From positions 62,001 to 126,000 of the forward strand of contig JAZRVF010000022.1 of assembly GCA_045599005.1 (NCBI GenBank): 64,000 bases of DNA, written 5' to 3'. The notes beneath the pieces were generated by a model. It saw only the letters and a list, made by a program, of their open reading frames with translations, was not told where the DNA came from and made no database searches. The position numbers and the translations under genes were made by a program. This document shows, in pieces, positions 35,009 to 42,767 of the stretch. Positions within the stretch are counted from its first letter, which is position 1. The number at the start of each line of letters is the position of its first letter. The DNA is from Treponema_I sp045599005 (lineage in GTDB: Bacteria > Spirochaetota > Spirochaetia > Treponematales > Treponemataceae).

Positions 35009-36112
35009 TTATCGCTCTATGCGGTTGCGGCCTGAAGTCTTTGCCTTGTAGAGAAACTCGTCTGCCTTGTTGAACCATTCTTCGGCGGTAAAACCGGGTC
35101 TGTAGGAACAGATTCCCGCACTGAAAGTAAAACTGGCTTCCGGCGCAAAGTCAAACCGGGTTGCGGAATATTCGCGGAGAATTCCGGAGATTTTTTCGTG
35201 GACCGCATCTTCCGGACAGTTTTCAAAAAAGAGCACGAACTCTTCGCCGCCATAACGGAAGGCATTGCGGGAACTTCCCATACTGTTTCTGATGATGTCC
35301 GCAATTTTCACCAGAATCTGGTCTCCTGCAAGATGCCCGTAAGTGTCGTTCACATTCTTGAAGTGATCAAGGTCAATTATCGCAGCAACCGGACTGTTCT
35401 CGTTTTCGCTTGCTGATGCCCGCCGGCAGAGTTTCTCAACGGTTTCTTTATATGCGGCGCGGTTATAAAGATGGGTAAGCGGTTCAATCTTCAGTTCCTG
35501 GATCAGTTCTTCCTGTCGTTTATAGCTGTCCACAATGTGCCTTAGGTTCTCAGCTTGTCCTTTAACAAGCCTTTTGGAAAAAGAATAGGTTGTGAAGACA
35601 AAGACTATGGTACAGAAAATGTTGAGACCGACTTCTGCCTTGTTTACGGAAGATTTGTCCAGCCACATGGTGACAAAGGCTATCAGCATCAGCGGAACCA
35701 TGGGCGCAATCAGTCTCTTCAGCAGTTTCGGGTCACCGAATATGCTGTTAAGGAGAAAGGGCAGGATGAATGAAACCATGAAAATGCGGAAATAATTGTG
35801 GAAAATTGCGGGAGTGGAACTTACTACCAGTGTGAGGACTGCGACCGCAATTTCTTTGTCCTTGAATGACCGGTTTTTGTCATTGACAATGTTCCTGACC
35901 GTGAAAAGGACGGAATAATTTATGACCATCGGAAGGACAATACGCAGAGCGATGTATTCCGTGTAAGATACATCAAGGGTTTCTGAGAAGAGGAATACGA
36001 AAAAAATCGCGATTTCGGACAGAAGCATCATTCCTGCGATCATGAAAAAAATGGAAAGGATTCGTTTCTGCCATTTGAGAGAATGTGACATCAGATAATT
36101 TTCAAAATCCAT
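35009..36112 (-). CDS. Diguanylate cyclase with membrane sensor domain
   Basis: 367 residues: six or so helices (about 15-195), a short coiled linker, then a GGDEF domain (about 205-365) with an intact RYGGEEF signature, preceded by DLDHFKNVNDTYGHLAGD. It should make c-di-GMP. The usual RxxD inhibitory site before GGEEF is missing (SSRNAF at that place), so product inhibition through that site is unlikely. The ATG overlaps the stop of the PilZ gene by one base (TGATG), so the synthase and the c-di-GMP-binding protein are translationally coupled. Confidence 0.92.
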   Translation of the reverse strand: MDFENYLMSHSLKWQKRILSIFFMIAGMMLLSEIAIFFVFLFSETLDVSYTEYIALRIVLPMVINYSVLFTVRNIVNDKNRSFKDKEIAVAVLTLVVSSTPAIFHNYFRIFMVSFILPFLLNSIFGDPKLLKRLIAPMVPLMLIAFVTMWLDKSSVNKAEVGLNIFCTIVFVFTTYSFSKRLVKGQAENLRHIVDSYKRQEELIQELKIEPLTHLYNRAAYKETVEKLCRRASASENENSPVAAIIDLDHFKNVNDTYGHLAGDQILVKIADIIRNSMGSSRNAFRYGGEEFVLFFENCPEDAVHEKISGILREYSATRFDFAPEASFTFSAGICSYRPGFTAEEWFNKADEFLYKAKTSGRNRIER

Positions 36113-36930
36113 CAGAATGTATTTCCTTTGTCTTTTTCTGTCTGTGCACGGGTCTGTGAAATCAGCTGATCCATTGCATGCTGATTTGTGTTGCTTATGT
36201 ATTCACGTATCACGTTTTTTATGGAAGTTGTCATTCCGCGCATGAAAAGCAGAACAAGTAAGAGCCGGTCTGCATCAACTTTGGTGGTGATTACGGCACC
36301 TCCGACAATCAGCTCGATTCCGTGGAGAAGCAGCGTGAAATCTTTGAGAAGTGTGTTCGGCGGAAAATCGTTGGCTGATGAAAGGGGCAGATAGCAGGAG
36401 ACTCCCACTGTGCTGATGTTCTGCAGGTTGAAGAGGTATTTCTGGCCATTGAGTGTGCACCTTGCAAAAACGTTGGGATCTTTGGTGCAGTCTGCGCGGA
36501 CGTAACGTCTCCGTCCCTTTGCCCCGAAACTTTCAAAAATCATCACGAAACGGTGGGTAAGGTCGTCCATGTCCGGTGAGTAATTCAGGTAACCGCCCTG
36601 AAAATCCGTGTTTACGGAAAGGCTTTCTTTCTCGGATTTGCGGAGACTTCTTGCCATTGCGCCGAAAATCACGTTTGAGAACCGTTCCTGGGACTTGATT
36701 TCGTGAACAAAATTCATCCATTCGCTGACGGATTTTTCGGCTTCTGCATTAATGAAACACATTGAAAGTGGGTAAAGTTCAAGAACGGCAGAGATTTCGG
36801 CAGCGGAGGTGAGGATGTATACTTCGTACTCAAGATCGGCAAGTCGCGGTACAAGCATTGAAGTGATGTTGTACGCCGGATCCACAAAAAAGATTTTGCG
36901 TCCGAACATTGAAAGTTGGCTTTCGTTCAC
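36112..36930 (-). CDS. PilZ domain protein with receiver-like N-terminus
   Basis: 272 residues. The PilZ c-di-GMP signature is present: RRRYVR (140-145) and NISTVG (171-176), fitting RxxxR and (D/N)xSxxG. The first 130 residues have the alternation of a response-regulator receiver fold, but I cannot identify a convincing phosphoacceptor aspartate. The C-terminus is polar and may be coiled. Start is GTG at 36930, with TAATAT six bases upstream and no ribosome site next to it; ATG at 36909 is an alternative. It is followed by the diguanylate cyclase in the same operon. Confidence 0.75.
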   Translation of the reverse strand: MNESQLSMFGRKIFFVDPAYNITSMLVPRLADLEYEVYILTSAAEISAVLELYPLSMCFINAEAEKSVSEWMNFVHEIKSQERFSNVIFGAMARSLRKSEKESLSVNTDFQGGYLNYSPDMDDLTHRFVMIFESFGAKGRRRYVRADCTKDPNVFARCTLNGQKYLFNLQNISTVGVSCYLPLSSANDFPPNTLLKDFTLLLHGIELIVGGAVITTKVDADRLLLVLLFMRGMTTSIKNVIREYISNTNQHAMDQLISQTRAQTEKDKGNTF

Positions 36931-36972
36931 TTTGCCATATTACTCCAGTTTTCCTGATTTGAAAACAGGAAA

Positions 36973-37001
36973 TTGAATTTTCCGGCAATCACTTTTATAC
37001 T
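36973..37001 (+). promoter_or_regulatory. Promoter of the exonuclease III gene
   Basis: TTGAAT (36973-36978), 17 bases, TATACT (36996-37001), then six bases to the ATG at 37008. There is no ribosome site in between. Confidence 0.65.
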
Positions 37002-37007
37002 CGGCTC

Positions 37008-37769
37008 ATGAAGATTTTGACTTGGAATGTGAATGGAATCCGTGCGGTTCAGAGGAAAGGCTTCTGCGAGTGGCTGGCAGGGTGCGGGGCTGATGTGGTC
37101 TGCATTCAGGAGACGAAGGCCCGTCCGGAACAGCTGGATGAATCGCTGACTGCTCCTGGGGGCTACACCGCTTACTGGGCAAGTGCGGAAAAGGCAGGGT
37201 ATTCAGGGACTGCGATCTATACGAAAACTGCTCCTGACAGGGTGGAAGTTTTGGGTGACCCGCGTTTTGACAGTGAAGGCCGTGTGCTTATGGCTTTTTT
37301 CGGCACTCTGGTGGTGATAAGCGCCTATTTTCCCAACAGTCAGGATGGGGGCGCGCGGCTTGACTATAAGCTTGCTTTCTGCGATGCGATGCTTGAGAAA
37401 CTGGATGCTCTGGTTGCTGAGGGTTATGACATCGTGCTCTGCGGTGATTACAACATTGCCCACAGACCTATTGATCTGGCGAATCCTAAGACAAACGAGA
37501 AAAATCCCGGTTATCTGCCTGAAGAGCGTGCCTGGATGGACAGGTTCCTGGCGGCCGGTTATACGGATGTGTTCCGTCATTTCTGCACTGAGCCGGGGCA
37601 ATACAGCTGGTGGAGTTACCGTTTCCATGCGCGGGAAAAGAATGTGGGCTGGCGGATTGATTACACAAATGTGAACAGCCGGCTTATGGAGCGGGTGGAA
37701 AGCTGCAGGATCTGCGGGGAGGTCTTAGGGAGTGATCACTGTCCTGTGGAAATTGTTGTTAAGTGTTGA
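37008..37769 (+). CDS. xth: Exodeoxyribonuclease III (AP endonuclease)
   Basis: 253-residue ExoIII-family nuclease for base-excision repair. The motifs are MKILTWNVNGIRA, QETKA with the metal glutamate, SAYFPNS, CGDYNIAH and the closing GSDHCPVEI with the catalytic Asp-His pair. Standard length. Apparently leaderless. Its stop codon is directly followed by the first hairpin of the 37.8-38.6 kb array, which likely terminates it. Confidence 0.95.
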   Translation: MKILTWNVNGIRAVQRKGFCEWLAGCGADVVCIQETKARPEQLDESLTAPGGYTAYWASAEKAGYSGTAIYTKTAPDRVEVLGDPRFDSEGRVLMAFFGTLVVISAYFPNSQDGGARLDYKLAFCDAMLEKLDALVAEGYDIVLCGDYNIAHRPIDLANPKTNEKNPGYLPEERAWMDRFLAAGYTDVFRHFCTEPGQYSWWSYRFHAREKNVGWRIDYTNVNSRLMERVESCRICGEVLGSDHCPVEIVVKC

Positions 37770-38625
37770 AAAAAATGGGCAGAGGCTCTCACCAGGAACC
37801 TGCCCGGTGCCGAAGCTAGCGCTGCGCGCGTCGATTTCGGCAGCGGTCAGAACCCTGGCTGCGCCTCTGCCCATTTTTTACGCTGGTTGGTTGTGAATTT
37901 CCACAGGTACGCTTGGGGGGCGAGAGGCTTTCGCCGAAGTCTGTCAAAAGCCACAGCGCAGCAAGCTGCGATTGTGTTTTTGCCGAGACTTCAGCTGCGC
38001 CTCTGCCCATTTTTTGTGCACTGGTAGGTTGTGATTTCCACAGGTACGCTTGTGTGCGAGAGGCTCTCGCCAGGAACCTGCCCGGTTCCGAAGCTAGCGC
38101 TGCGCGCGCGATTTCGGCAGCGGTCAGAACCCTGGCTGCGCCTCTGCCCAATTTTTATGCTGGTTGGTTGTGAATTTCACAGGAACGCTTGGGGGCGGGA
38201 GGCTCTCGCCAGGAACCTGCCCGGTTCCGAAGCTAGCGCTGCGCGCGTCGATTTCGGCAGCGGTCAGGACCCTGGCTGCGCCTCTGCCCATTTTTTTGCA
38301 CTGGTAGCAGATGGATTTCCACAGGTACGCTTTATGTGCGAGAGGCTTTCGCCGAAGTCTGTCAAAAGCCACAGCGCAGCAAGCCGCGATTGTGTTTTTG
38401 CCGGGACTTCAGCTGCGCCTCTGCCCATTTTTTTTGCACTGGTAACAGGTGGATTTCCACAGGAACGCTTGGGGGCGGGAGGCTCTCGCCAGGAACCTGC
38501 CCAGTGCCGAAGCTAGCGCTGCGCGCGTCGATTTCGGCAGCGGTCAGAACCCTGGCTGCGCCTCTGCCCATTTTTTTTGCACTGGTAGCAGGTGGATTTC
38601 CACAGATACGTTTGGGGGCGGGAAG
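37770..38625. repeat. Array of six terminator-like hairpin units, order A-B-A-A-B-A
   Basis: The right arm CCTCTGCCCATTTTT recurs at 37864, 38000, 38141, 38281, 38418 and 38561 (spacing 136-143). Between arms each unit has a constant linker (GGATTTCCACAGGTACGCTT...) and one of two hairpin cores: type A (GAAGCTAGCGCTGCGCGCG...TTTCGGCAGCGG) or type B (AAAGCCACAGCGCAGCAAGC...TTGTGTTTTTGCC). The first unit alone has a matching left arm (AAAAAATGGGCAGAGG, from 37770) and abuts the xth stop codon. A partial linker ends the array near 38625. Open frames here are by-products. No gene is present. Confidence 0.88.
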
Positions 38626-38693
38626 ATGTTTTTTGACAAATGTAAAAAAGTTGTAATGGTAAAATTTAAAAACCCATGTTACAATTATTTCAA

Positions 38694-38819
38694 ATGTTGA
38701 CAAAAGTTTTATCAAAAAGTAGTTTCGTTTGCTCGTTTGCTCGTTTGCTCGTTTGCTCGTCGGGATTTTGCTCTGCAAAGTCTCGCCGGATGATAACAGT
38801 TTTTTGTCAGGATTCATAA
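38694..38819 (+). CDS. Possible 41-codon leader peptide containing the octamer repeat
   Basis: The ATG lies 8 bases after TGTTACAAT, an extended -10, matching the leaderless start pattern of this window. The octamer run lies inside the frame; since 8 is not a multiple of 3, each gain or loss of a unit shifts the frame. The peptide (MLTKVLSKSS...) resembles nothing known to me. It may be only a remnant or chance frame. Confidence 0.2.
   Translation: MLTKVLSKSSFVCSFARLLVCSSGFCSAKSRRMITVFCQDS
38726..38757. repeat. Short tandem repeat (CGTTTGCT)x4
   Basis: Four perfect copies of the octamer followed by CGT. Runs of this type change length by replication slippage. It lies 185 bases before the BspA-like lipoprotein start. 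Confidence 0.9.
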
Positions 38820-38836
38820 ACAACGGAAATAATAAG

Positions 38837-38879
38837 GCATTTTGTCGCGCGTTTTAATGTGCGGCGGGATGCTTTTTTT
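38837..38879 (+). terminator. Hairpin with T7 run in the lipoprotein leader
   Basis: GCATTTTGTCGCGC pairs with GTGCGGCGGGATGC using several G-U pairs, followed by seven T. It sits 60 bases before the BspA-like start and could end upstream transcripts or attenuate the gene. Confidence 0.5.
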
Positions 38880-38941
38880 GTTTTAAACCAAAACGTCGGT
38901 TGAGAAAATCTAAACCGGATTATTCAAAATGGAGGAATACA

Positions 38942-40423
38942 ATGAAAAGTATTTTGAAAAAAGTTGCAGAAGTGCTGCTTGTGGGAGCTTTTGTATTGGG
39001 GATTGTCGGCTGCCCGAGTCCGCACAACAGGCACGAACACACATTCGCTGCCACTTACACCAGTAACCCAACCTGTCACTGGCATGAGGCAACATGCGGA
39101 CACAGGGATCAGGTGAAGGACAAGGCGGAACATGTTTTTGGTGCGTGGACAGTCACAACTCAGCCGACAGAAGAGTCTGAAGGCTTAAGAGAAAAAGAGT
39201 GTTCAATCTGCCATTACAAGGTGACAGAAACACTTGTAAAACTTGATCATGTTCACGCAAAGGGCACATTCCATGCAGCTGTGGCCGGAACTTGCGTAAC
39301 AAAAGGCACAATCGCATACTACGACTGCGCAAAATCAACCTGCGAAGTGAAACTTGATGAAGGTGGAAATCCAGTTGCCTCAATCGAAGGTGGATTGGAT
39401 CCTTCTAATCATACAGGAACAGCTACAACCTGGACAAAGACAGCAACAACCCACAAAGAGACTTATGCTTGCTGTGGTGGGGTTAAAACTGCGGAAGCAG
39501 AACACAGCTGGGATGAATGGATTGTGACAAAAGTGCCGACAGCAATTGAAGAAGGTGTAGAAACGTTTACCTGTAATGTTTGTGGACAGACTAAGACAGA
39601 GGCAGTTGAAAAACTGTTTGTTCTTCTGTCGAGTTCGGAATTGAACGGGTATTTAGCAAGCCTTGCAGATAACACAGTTGGTAATCCTTACAAGATTAGT
39701 CTTACGGATTTAACTACTGATGTAAAAGAAGCGTTAACGGCAAACCCTAAGAAGTATGTTGAGCTTACGTTATCTGATTCTGTTACTTCAATTGGTGGCA
39801 ATGCTTTCAGTGGTTGTACAAGTCTTACATCAGTAACAATCCCTGATTCTGTTACTTCAATTGGTAGCAGTGCTTTCGAAGATTGTGCAAGTCTTAGATC
39901 AGTAACAATACCTAATTCAGTTACTGTAATTTATGATTTTGCTTTCTATGGTTGTAGAAGTCTAACATCAGTAACAATTCCTGATTCTGTTACTACAATT
40001 GGAGACGGTGCTTTCAGTGATTGTACAAGTCTAACATCAGTAACAATCCCTGATTCTGTTACTTCAATTGGTATCAGTGCTTTCAATTATTGTACAAGTC
40101 TTACATCAGTGACAATTCCTGATTCCGTTACTTCAATTGGTAAGTATGCTTTCAAAAATTGTACAAGTCTTACATCAGTAACAATTCCTGATTCAGTTAC
40201 TTCAATTGGTGACTATGCTTTCAGTTATTGTACAAGTCTAACATCAGTAACAATCCCTGATTCTATTACTTCAATTGGTAAAGAGGCTTTCCGTGATTGT
40301 TCAAGTCTTACATCAATCAACTACAAAGGAACATCAACACAGTGGGACGCAATTACAAAAGGTTCTAATTGGAACAAAGGAGTTCCAACTACTTGGGTAA
40401 TTAACTACAACTACCAAGAATAA
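38942..40423 (+). CDS. BspA-like leucine-rich-repeat lipoprotein
   Basis: 493-residue surface lipoprotein. The ATG at 38942 follows GGAGGAA; the open frame continues upstream without a site. The signal peptide ends in the lipobox GIVGC. Residues 30-235 hold several Cys-X2-Cys/His-rich modules (CSICHYK, CNVCGQTKTE) of a kind seen in Gram-positive and spirochete surface proteins. Residues 280-460 are eight nearly identical 23-residue LRRs (LTSVTIPDSVTSIGxxAFxxCTS). The end (STQWDAITKGSNWNKG) resembles the end of the lipoprotein at 29-31 kb. Likely adhesion or ligand binding at the surface; the exact partner is unknown. Confidence 0.88.
   Translation: MKSILKKVAEVLLVGAFVLGIVGCPSPHNRHEHTFAATYTSNPTCHWHEATCGHRDQVKDKAEHVFGAWTVTTQPTEESEGLREKECSICHYKVTETLVKLDHVHAKGTFHAAVAGTCVTKGTIAYYDCAKSTCEVKLDEGGNPVASIEGGLDPSNHTGTATTWTKTATTHKETYACCGGVKTAEAEHSWDEWIVTKVPTAIEEGVETFTCNVCGQTKTEAVEKLFVLLSSSELNGYLASLADNTVGNPYKISLTDLTTDVKEALTANPKKYVELTLSDSVTSIGGNAFSGCTSLTSVTIPDSVTSIGSSAFEDCASLRSVTIPNSVTVIYDFAFYGCRSLTSVTIPDSVTTIGDGAFSDCTSLTSVTIPDSVTSIGISAFNYCTSLTSVTIPDSVTSIGKYAFKNCTSLTSVTIPDSVTSIGDYAFSYCTSLTSVTIPDSITSIGKEAFRDCSSLTSINYKGTSTQWDAITKGSNWNKGVPTTWVINYNYQE
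39779..40320. repeat. Eight 69-bp LRR-coding repeats
   Basis: In-frame 69-bp units encoding the 23-residue LRRs, several nearly identical at the DNA level (AACAATCCCTGATTCTGTTA). Copy number could change by recombination without breaking the frame. Confidence 0.85.
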
Positions 40424-40467
40424 GAGCCTCAGTCGCAAGCTGATTAACGTAGTTTGAACTAGTTGTA

Positions 40468-40530
40468 GCAGGCAGAGGAATTTCAGGGCGTAAGCTCTGA
40501 GTTCTTCTGCTTGCAGCAGTTTTTTAGTAG
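40468..40530 (+). terminator. Terminator of the second BspA-like gene
   Basis: GCAGGCAGAGGAATTTCAG pairs with CTGAGTTCTTCTGCTTGC, followed by AGCAGTTTTTT. Homologous to 29083-29140. Confidence 0.75.
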
Positions 40531-40559
40531 AAACTTTAAGCGTCTTTGATGCTGATTAA

Positions 40560-40663
40560 AGATTCTTCGACAAAAAACTTCGTTTTTTATTGCTCAGGAT
40601 TACATTGACGCGATTGGCTTTGTTTCGGCTGCACTCACTGCGTTTGTTCCGTTCAACATGACA
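40560..40663 (-). repeat. Dispersed intergenic repeat, two copies
   Basis: GATTCTTCGACAAAAAACTT...GCTCAGGATTACA (40560-40604) and TGTTTCGGCTGCA...GTTCAACATGACA (40621-40663). On the minus strand both read in the TGTCAT...GTCGAA direction. Confidence 0.7.
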
Positions 40664-40723
40664 AAAGGCGGTCCGGGGCGCACTTACAGCGTGTTCAGTT
40701 CGCTTTGAATTCCGCTTCTTTTT

Positions 40724-41119
40724 TCAGGATTTTCTGGTCGTATTCTTTTTCGGCCCGGAAAGCATGGATTCTGAGAAATCCGGATTTGGCTCGTACCAGG
40801 TGAACCGGCTGAAGACTGCGCGCAGATCCTCGCTTCTGAAAATGTATCCGTGGCGGGCATAGACAAGATTCCGCAGCAGCCGGTACTGGACATTTTCCGT
40901 GTCAAAAAAAGTGGGATCATCATTTATTCCTGCCCAGGAACAGAACATCGAGGTGATTCGGGTAGCCGAATCTGTAAAGTGCCCCGTAAAATCCTTGGTT
41001 CTCTTGATTTCTTCCTCAATGTCCACTGGAATGTAGGTTTAATCCCCGGCGGAATGAAGCATTGCGGAACTGATCAGGAGCAGTGCGGCAAAAACAGCGG
41101 AATACTTTTTTATTTTCAC
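40724..41119 (-). pseudogene. Secreted YARHG-domain protein interrupted by a stop codon
   Basis: A GTG at 41119 (preceded by AAAGAGA) starts a good signal peptide, KIKKYSAVFAALLLISSAML, but after HSAGD the frame meets TAA at 41041-41039. The same frame continues through TYIPVDIEEEIKR to a complete YARHG domain (LRNLVYARHGYIFRSEDL...FTWYEPNPDF). YARHG domains are extracellular, so the signal peptide and domain belong together and one nonsense change splits them. A cytosolic product starting at GTG 41026 is possible but would lack a sensible location. It lies 21 bases after traX. A sequencing error cannot be excluded. Confidence 0.7.
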
Positions 41120-41140
41120 AATCTCTTTGATTTTTCTGTC

Positions 41141-41890
41141 TTAAAATGACAGCAGACTTACATTCCCATACATAATGAGTCTGAGAATACCGATTGCAGC
41201 AAGATGAAGGGGATAATAAACATAGAAGAACCACTTCATCCAGCCGAATTTTCCTTTTTCTCCGTTATATAGTTTCAGGAGCGGGTAAACAAGAACAACA
41301 CCTGTCAGAATCAGTGCATAGACTCTGCTTACAAAGAAGTAGGAAACGATTCCATAAACTGCAACACAGGGGATCATCACCAGCATCTGAGCTTCGATAT
41401 TTCCACGTCTCCTGTGCATTCCAAGGATTGCAAGAACAGCAATGCAGGACCAGTCCGCAAAGAATGCGCTCCAGACCAGAATAAAGATCAGGATTCTCTT
41501 GATCCAGTCACTAAGTTTCACCTCATCACTTTTAAGCCAGTGGACCAGAACCGCAATAAAAAGCGGATACATCACACTTGTCTGATTGAATATTCCGTTC
41601 CTGAAGGGAATGAAGGGAATTCCGAAGGCAAAGCAGTAGGCAAAATGTGAGATGACTGCAGAAATTCCCATCCGGAGCATGTATTTTTTTATACTGTGGG
41701 TATAAAACAGACCTTCACTGACAAAGAACCACATAATGGGAGCGGTGAGCCTTCCGATAACATGCATTGCCACTGCGTAAGGCTCCGGTGAAAAGTTCGG
41801 CGCTGCTAAATCAACTGCATGATCAATTGTCATTGCAATGATGGCTATCAGCTTCAGATGGTCTGCGTTTAATGAAAGTCTGCGATTCAA
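41141..41890 (-). CDS. TraX-family membrane protein
   Basis: 249 residues with about eight helices. Family marks are LKLIAIIAMTIDHAVDL at the start and FYVYYPLHLAAIGIL at the end. The prototype TraX N-acetylates F-pilin, but chromosomal members are widespread and mostly uncharacterised, likely acyltransferases. There is no conjugation gene nearby. The start is TTG at 41890 without a clear ribosome site, 12 bases after the tautomerase gene, so it may rely on coupling. Confidence 0.85.
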   Translation of the reverse strand: MNRRLSLNADHLKLIAIIAMTIDHAVDLAAPNFSPEPYAVAMHVIGRLTAPIMWFFVSEGLFYTHSIKKYMLRMGISAVISHFAYCFAFGIPFIPFRNGIFNQTSVMYPLFIAVLVHWLKSDEVKLSDWIKRILIFILVWSAFFADWSCIAVLAILGMHRRRGNIEAQMLVMIPCVAVYGIVSYFFVSRVYALILTGVVLVYPLLKLYNGEKGKFGWMKWFFYVYYPLHLAAIGILRLIMYGNVSLLSF

Positions 41891-41902
41891 GGTGATTCTG
41901 TC

Positions 41903-42133
41903 TCAGTCTTTCAGATAACCCGGTTTTTTATACAGGAAGTCACGCTGAGGAATCACTTCTTTCTCAACAACATCCGAAGTCCAGTTTTCCGGAAGCACAT
42001 CTTCAATGGCAACTGAAACGCTGGATTCCTTTGTGCCGAAAATCTCGACAATGTCCTGCGTGATTTTTTCGGCAAGCTGTTTTTTCTGTTCCTCTGAACG
42101 GCCCGGATAACATTTGATATTGATGTGTGGCAT
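41903..42133 (-). CDS. 4-oxalocrotonate tautomerase-family protein
   Basis: 76 residues, the usual size of one tautomerase subunit. The protein starts MPHINIKCYPGRSEEQKKQL; Pro2, exposed after removal of Met, is the catalytic base of the family. The physiological substrate is usually unknown for such orphans. AAAGGAGAA precedes the ATG. One copy of a 47-bp direct repeat lies just upstream. Confidence 0.9.
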   Translation of the reverse strand: MPHINIKCYPGRSEEQKKQLAEKITQDIVEIFGTKESSVSVAIEDVLPENWTSDVVEKEVIPQRDFLYKKPGYLKD

Positions 42134-42155
42134 TGTGTTCTCCTTTTTCTGCGGC

Positions 42156-42202
42156 TTCCCCGCTGCGCAATGTCTTGAGCGGTGCGGGCTGCATTTTCAG
42201 TT
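42156..42202. repeat. 47-bp direct repeat, left copy
   Basis: TTCCCCGCTGCGCAATGTCT... ending GCATTTTCAGTT, identical over 47 bases to 42903-42949. The copies bracket the VapBC-like module. Confidence 0.9.
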
Positions 42203-42574
42203 CATAACGGGATCAATCGAAATCAGGTTTAATTCTGAAATCCGGTTAAAGCCTTTGTCAGCAGAAATCAAAGGCAAATTATTTACAATTGCGGTTGATG
42301 CTACAATGGCATCTGGGAGTTTTGTTTTATACTTTCTTCGGATTTCTATTGTCTTATTCTTGATTTCTTCTGTTATTTGAAATTCTGTACAATCTGTAAG
42401 TAATGTTTTTACACCAATTTCTTCTTCTTGTGTAATTCCTGAAAAAGATAAAAGTTCCATTTCAGAAATAATTGAATATCCCAGTAATTTTGTTGCATAC
42501 GGCAACATACAGGAATTCCCTTCGAGAAAATAAATCAGTGCATTTGTGTCAGCAAGAAAATCAATTCCATTCAT
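42197..42574 (-). CDS. PIN-domain toxin, VapC-like
   Basis: 125-residue PIN-domain ribonuclease. The acidic residues are in FLADTNALIYFLEG, the mid glutamate SEMELLS, and LPDAIVASTA. VapC toxins cut tRNA or rRNA when not held by antitoxin. The longer frame (to 42607) is discounted because ATG 42574 overlaps the antitoxin gene by 14 bases, the usual arrangement. The 3' end runs 6 bases into the left 47-bp repeat. Confidence 0.85.
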   Translation of the reverse strand: MNGIDFLADTNALIYFLEGNSCMLPYATKLLGYSIISEMELLSFSGITQEEEIGVKTLLTDCTEFQITEEIKNKTIEIRRKYKTKLPDAIVASTAIVNNLPLISADKGFNRISELNLISIDPVMN

Positions 42575-42767
42575 CCCGCATTTCCTTTTGTATTTCCATC
42601 GCGTCACGATGAAATTTTACAGAACCAAAATGCTTTGACAGATTATCATTCTCTTTTTTATAAGTCTGGTTATAACGATATAAGACATAATCAACATAAT
42701 TCTGAACTTCAACCAGACATTCTTGAGGCATTGTGCGAATTTGTTCTACCAACATGTCTATTGCCAT
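42561..42767 (-). CDS. Antitoxin partner of the PIN toxin (DUF2281-like)
   Basis: 68-residue protein starting MAIDMLVEQIRTMPQECLVE, the DUF2281 pattern found next to VapC toxins. Its charged C-terminus (HRDAMEIQKEMRDEWN) likely wraps the toxin. GGAGGTAAAT gives a strong ribosome site. First gene of the two-gene module; probably autoregulated, but no operator is obvious. Confidence 0.8.
   Translation of the reverse strand: MAIDMLVEQIRTMPQECLVEVQNYVDYVLYRYNQTYKKENDNLSKHFGSVKFHRDAMEIQKEMRDEWN

Larger units (their letters stand above)
38626..38941. other. Leader region of the second BspA-like gene
   Basis: 316 bases between the hairpin array and the lipoprotein start. It holds a possible extended -10 (TGTTACAAT), a 41-codon open frame containing the octamer repeat, and a G-U-rich hairpin with a T7 run at 38837-38879. 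I do not see a clear promoter for the lipoprotein gene close to its ribosome site. Confidence 0.55.
40424..40723. other. 3' flank of the second BspA-like gene
   Basis: 300 bases without a gene. The first 105 resemble the 3' flank of the first BspA-like gene, including the hairpin at 40468-40530; the rest is two dispersed repeat copies. Confidence 0.7.

Noticed and set aside
38031..38516. Open frames on both strands in the hairpin array
   Set aside because: They follow the repeat period, have no ribosome sites and consist of terminator arms and linkers.
37770..38625. CRISPR array
   Set aside because: Units are about 140 bp with palindromic cores and constant linkers; there are no short repeats with unique spacers and no cas genes.
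41141..41890. Conjugative element suggested by TraX
   Set aside because: No other transfer gene, relaxase or integrase in the window; chromosomal TraX-like proteins are common.
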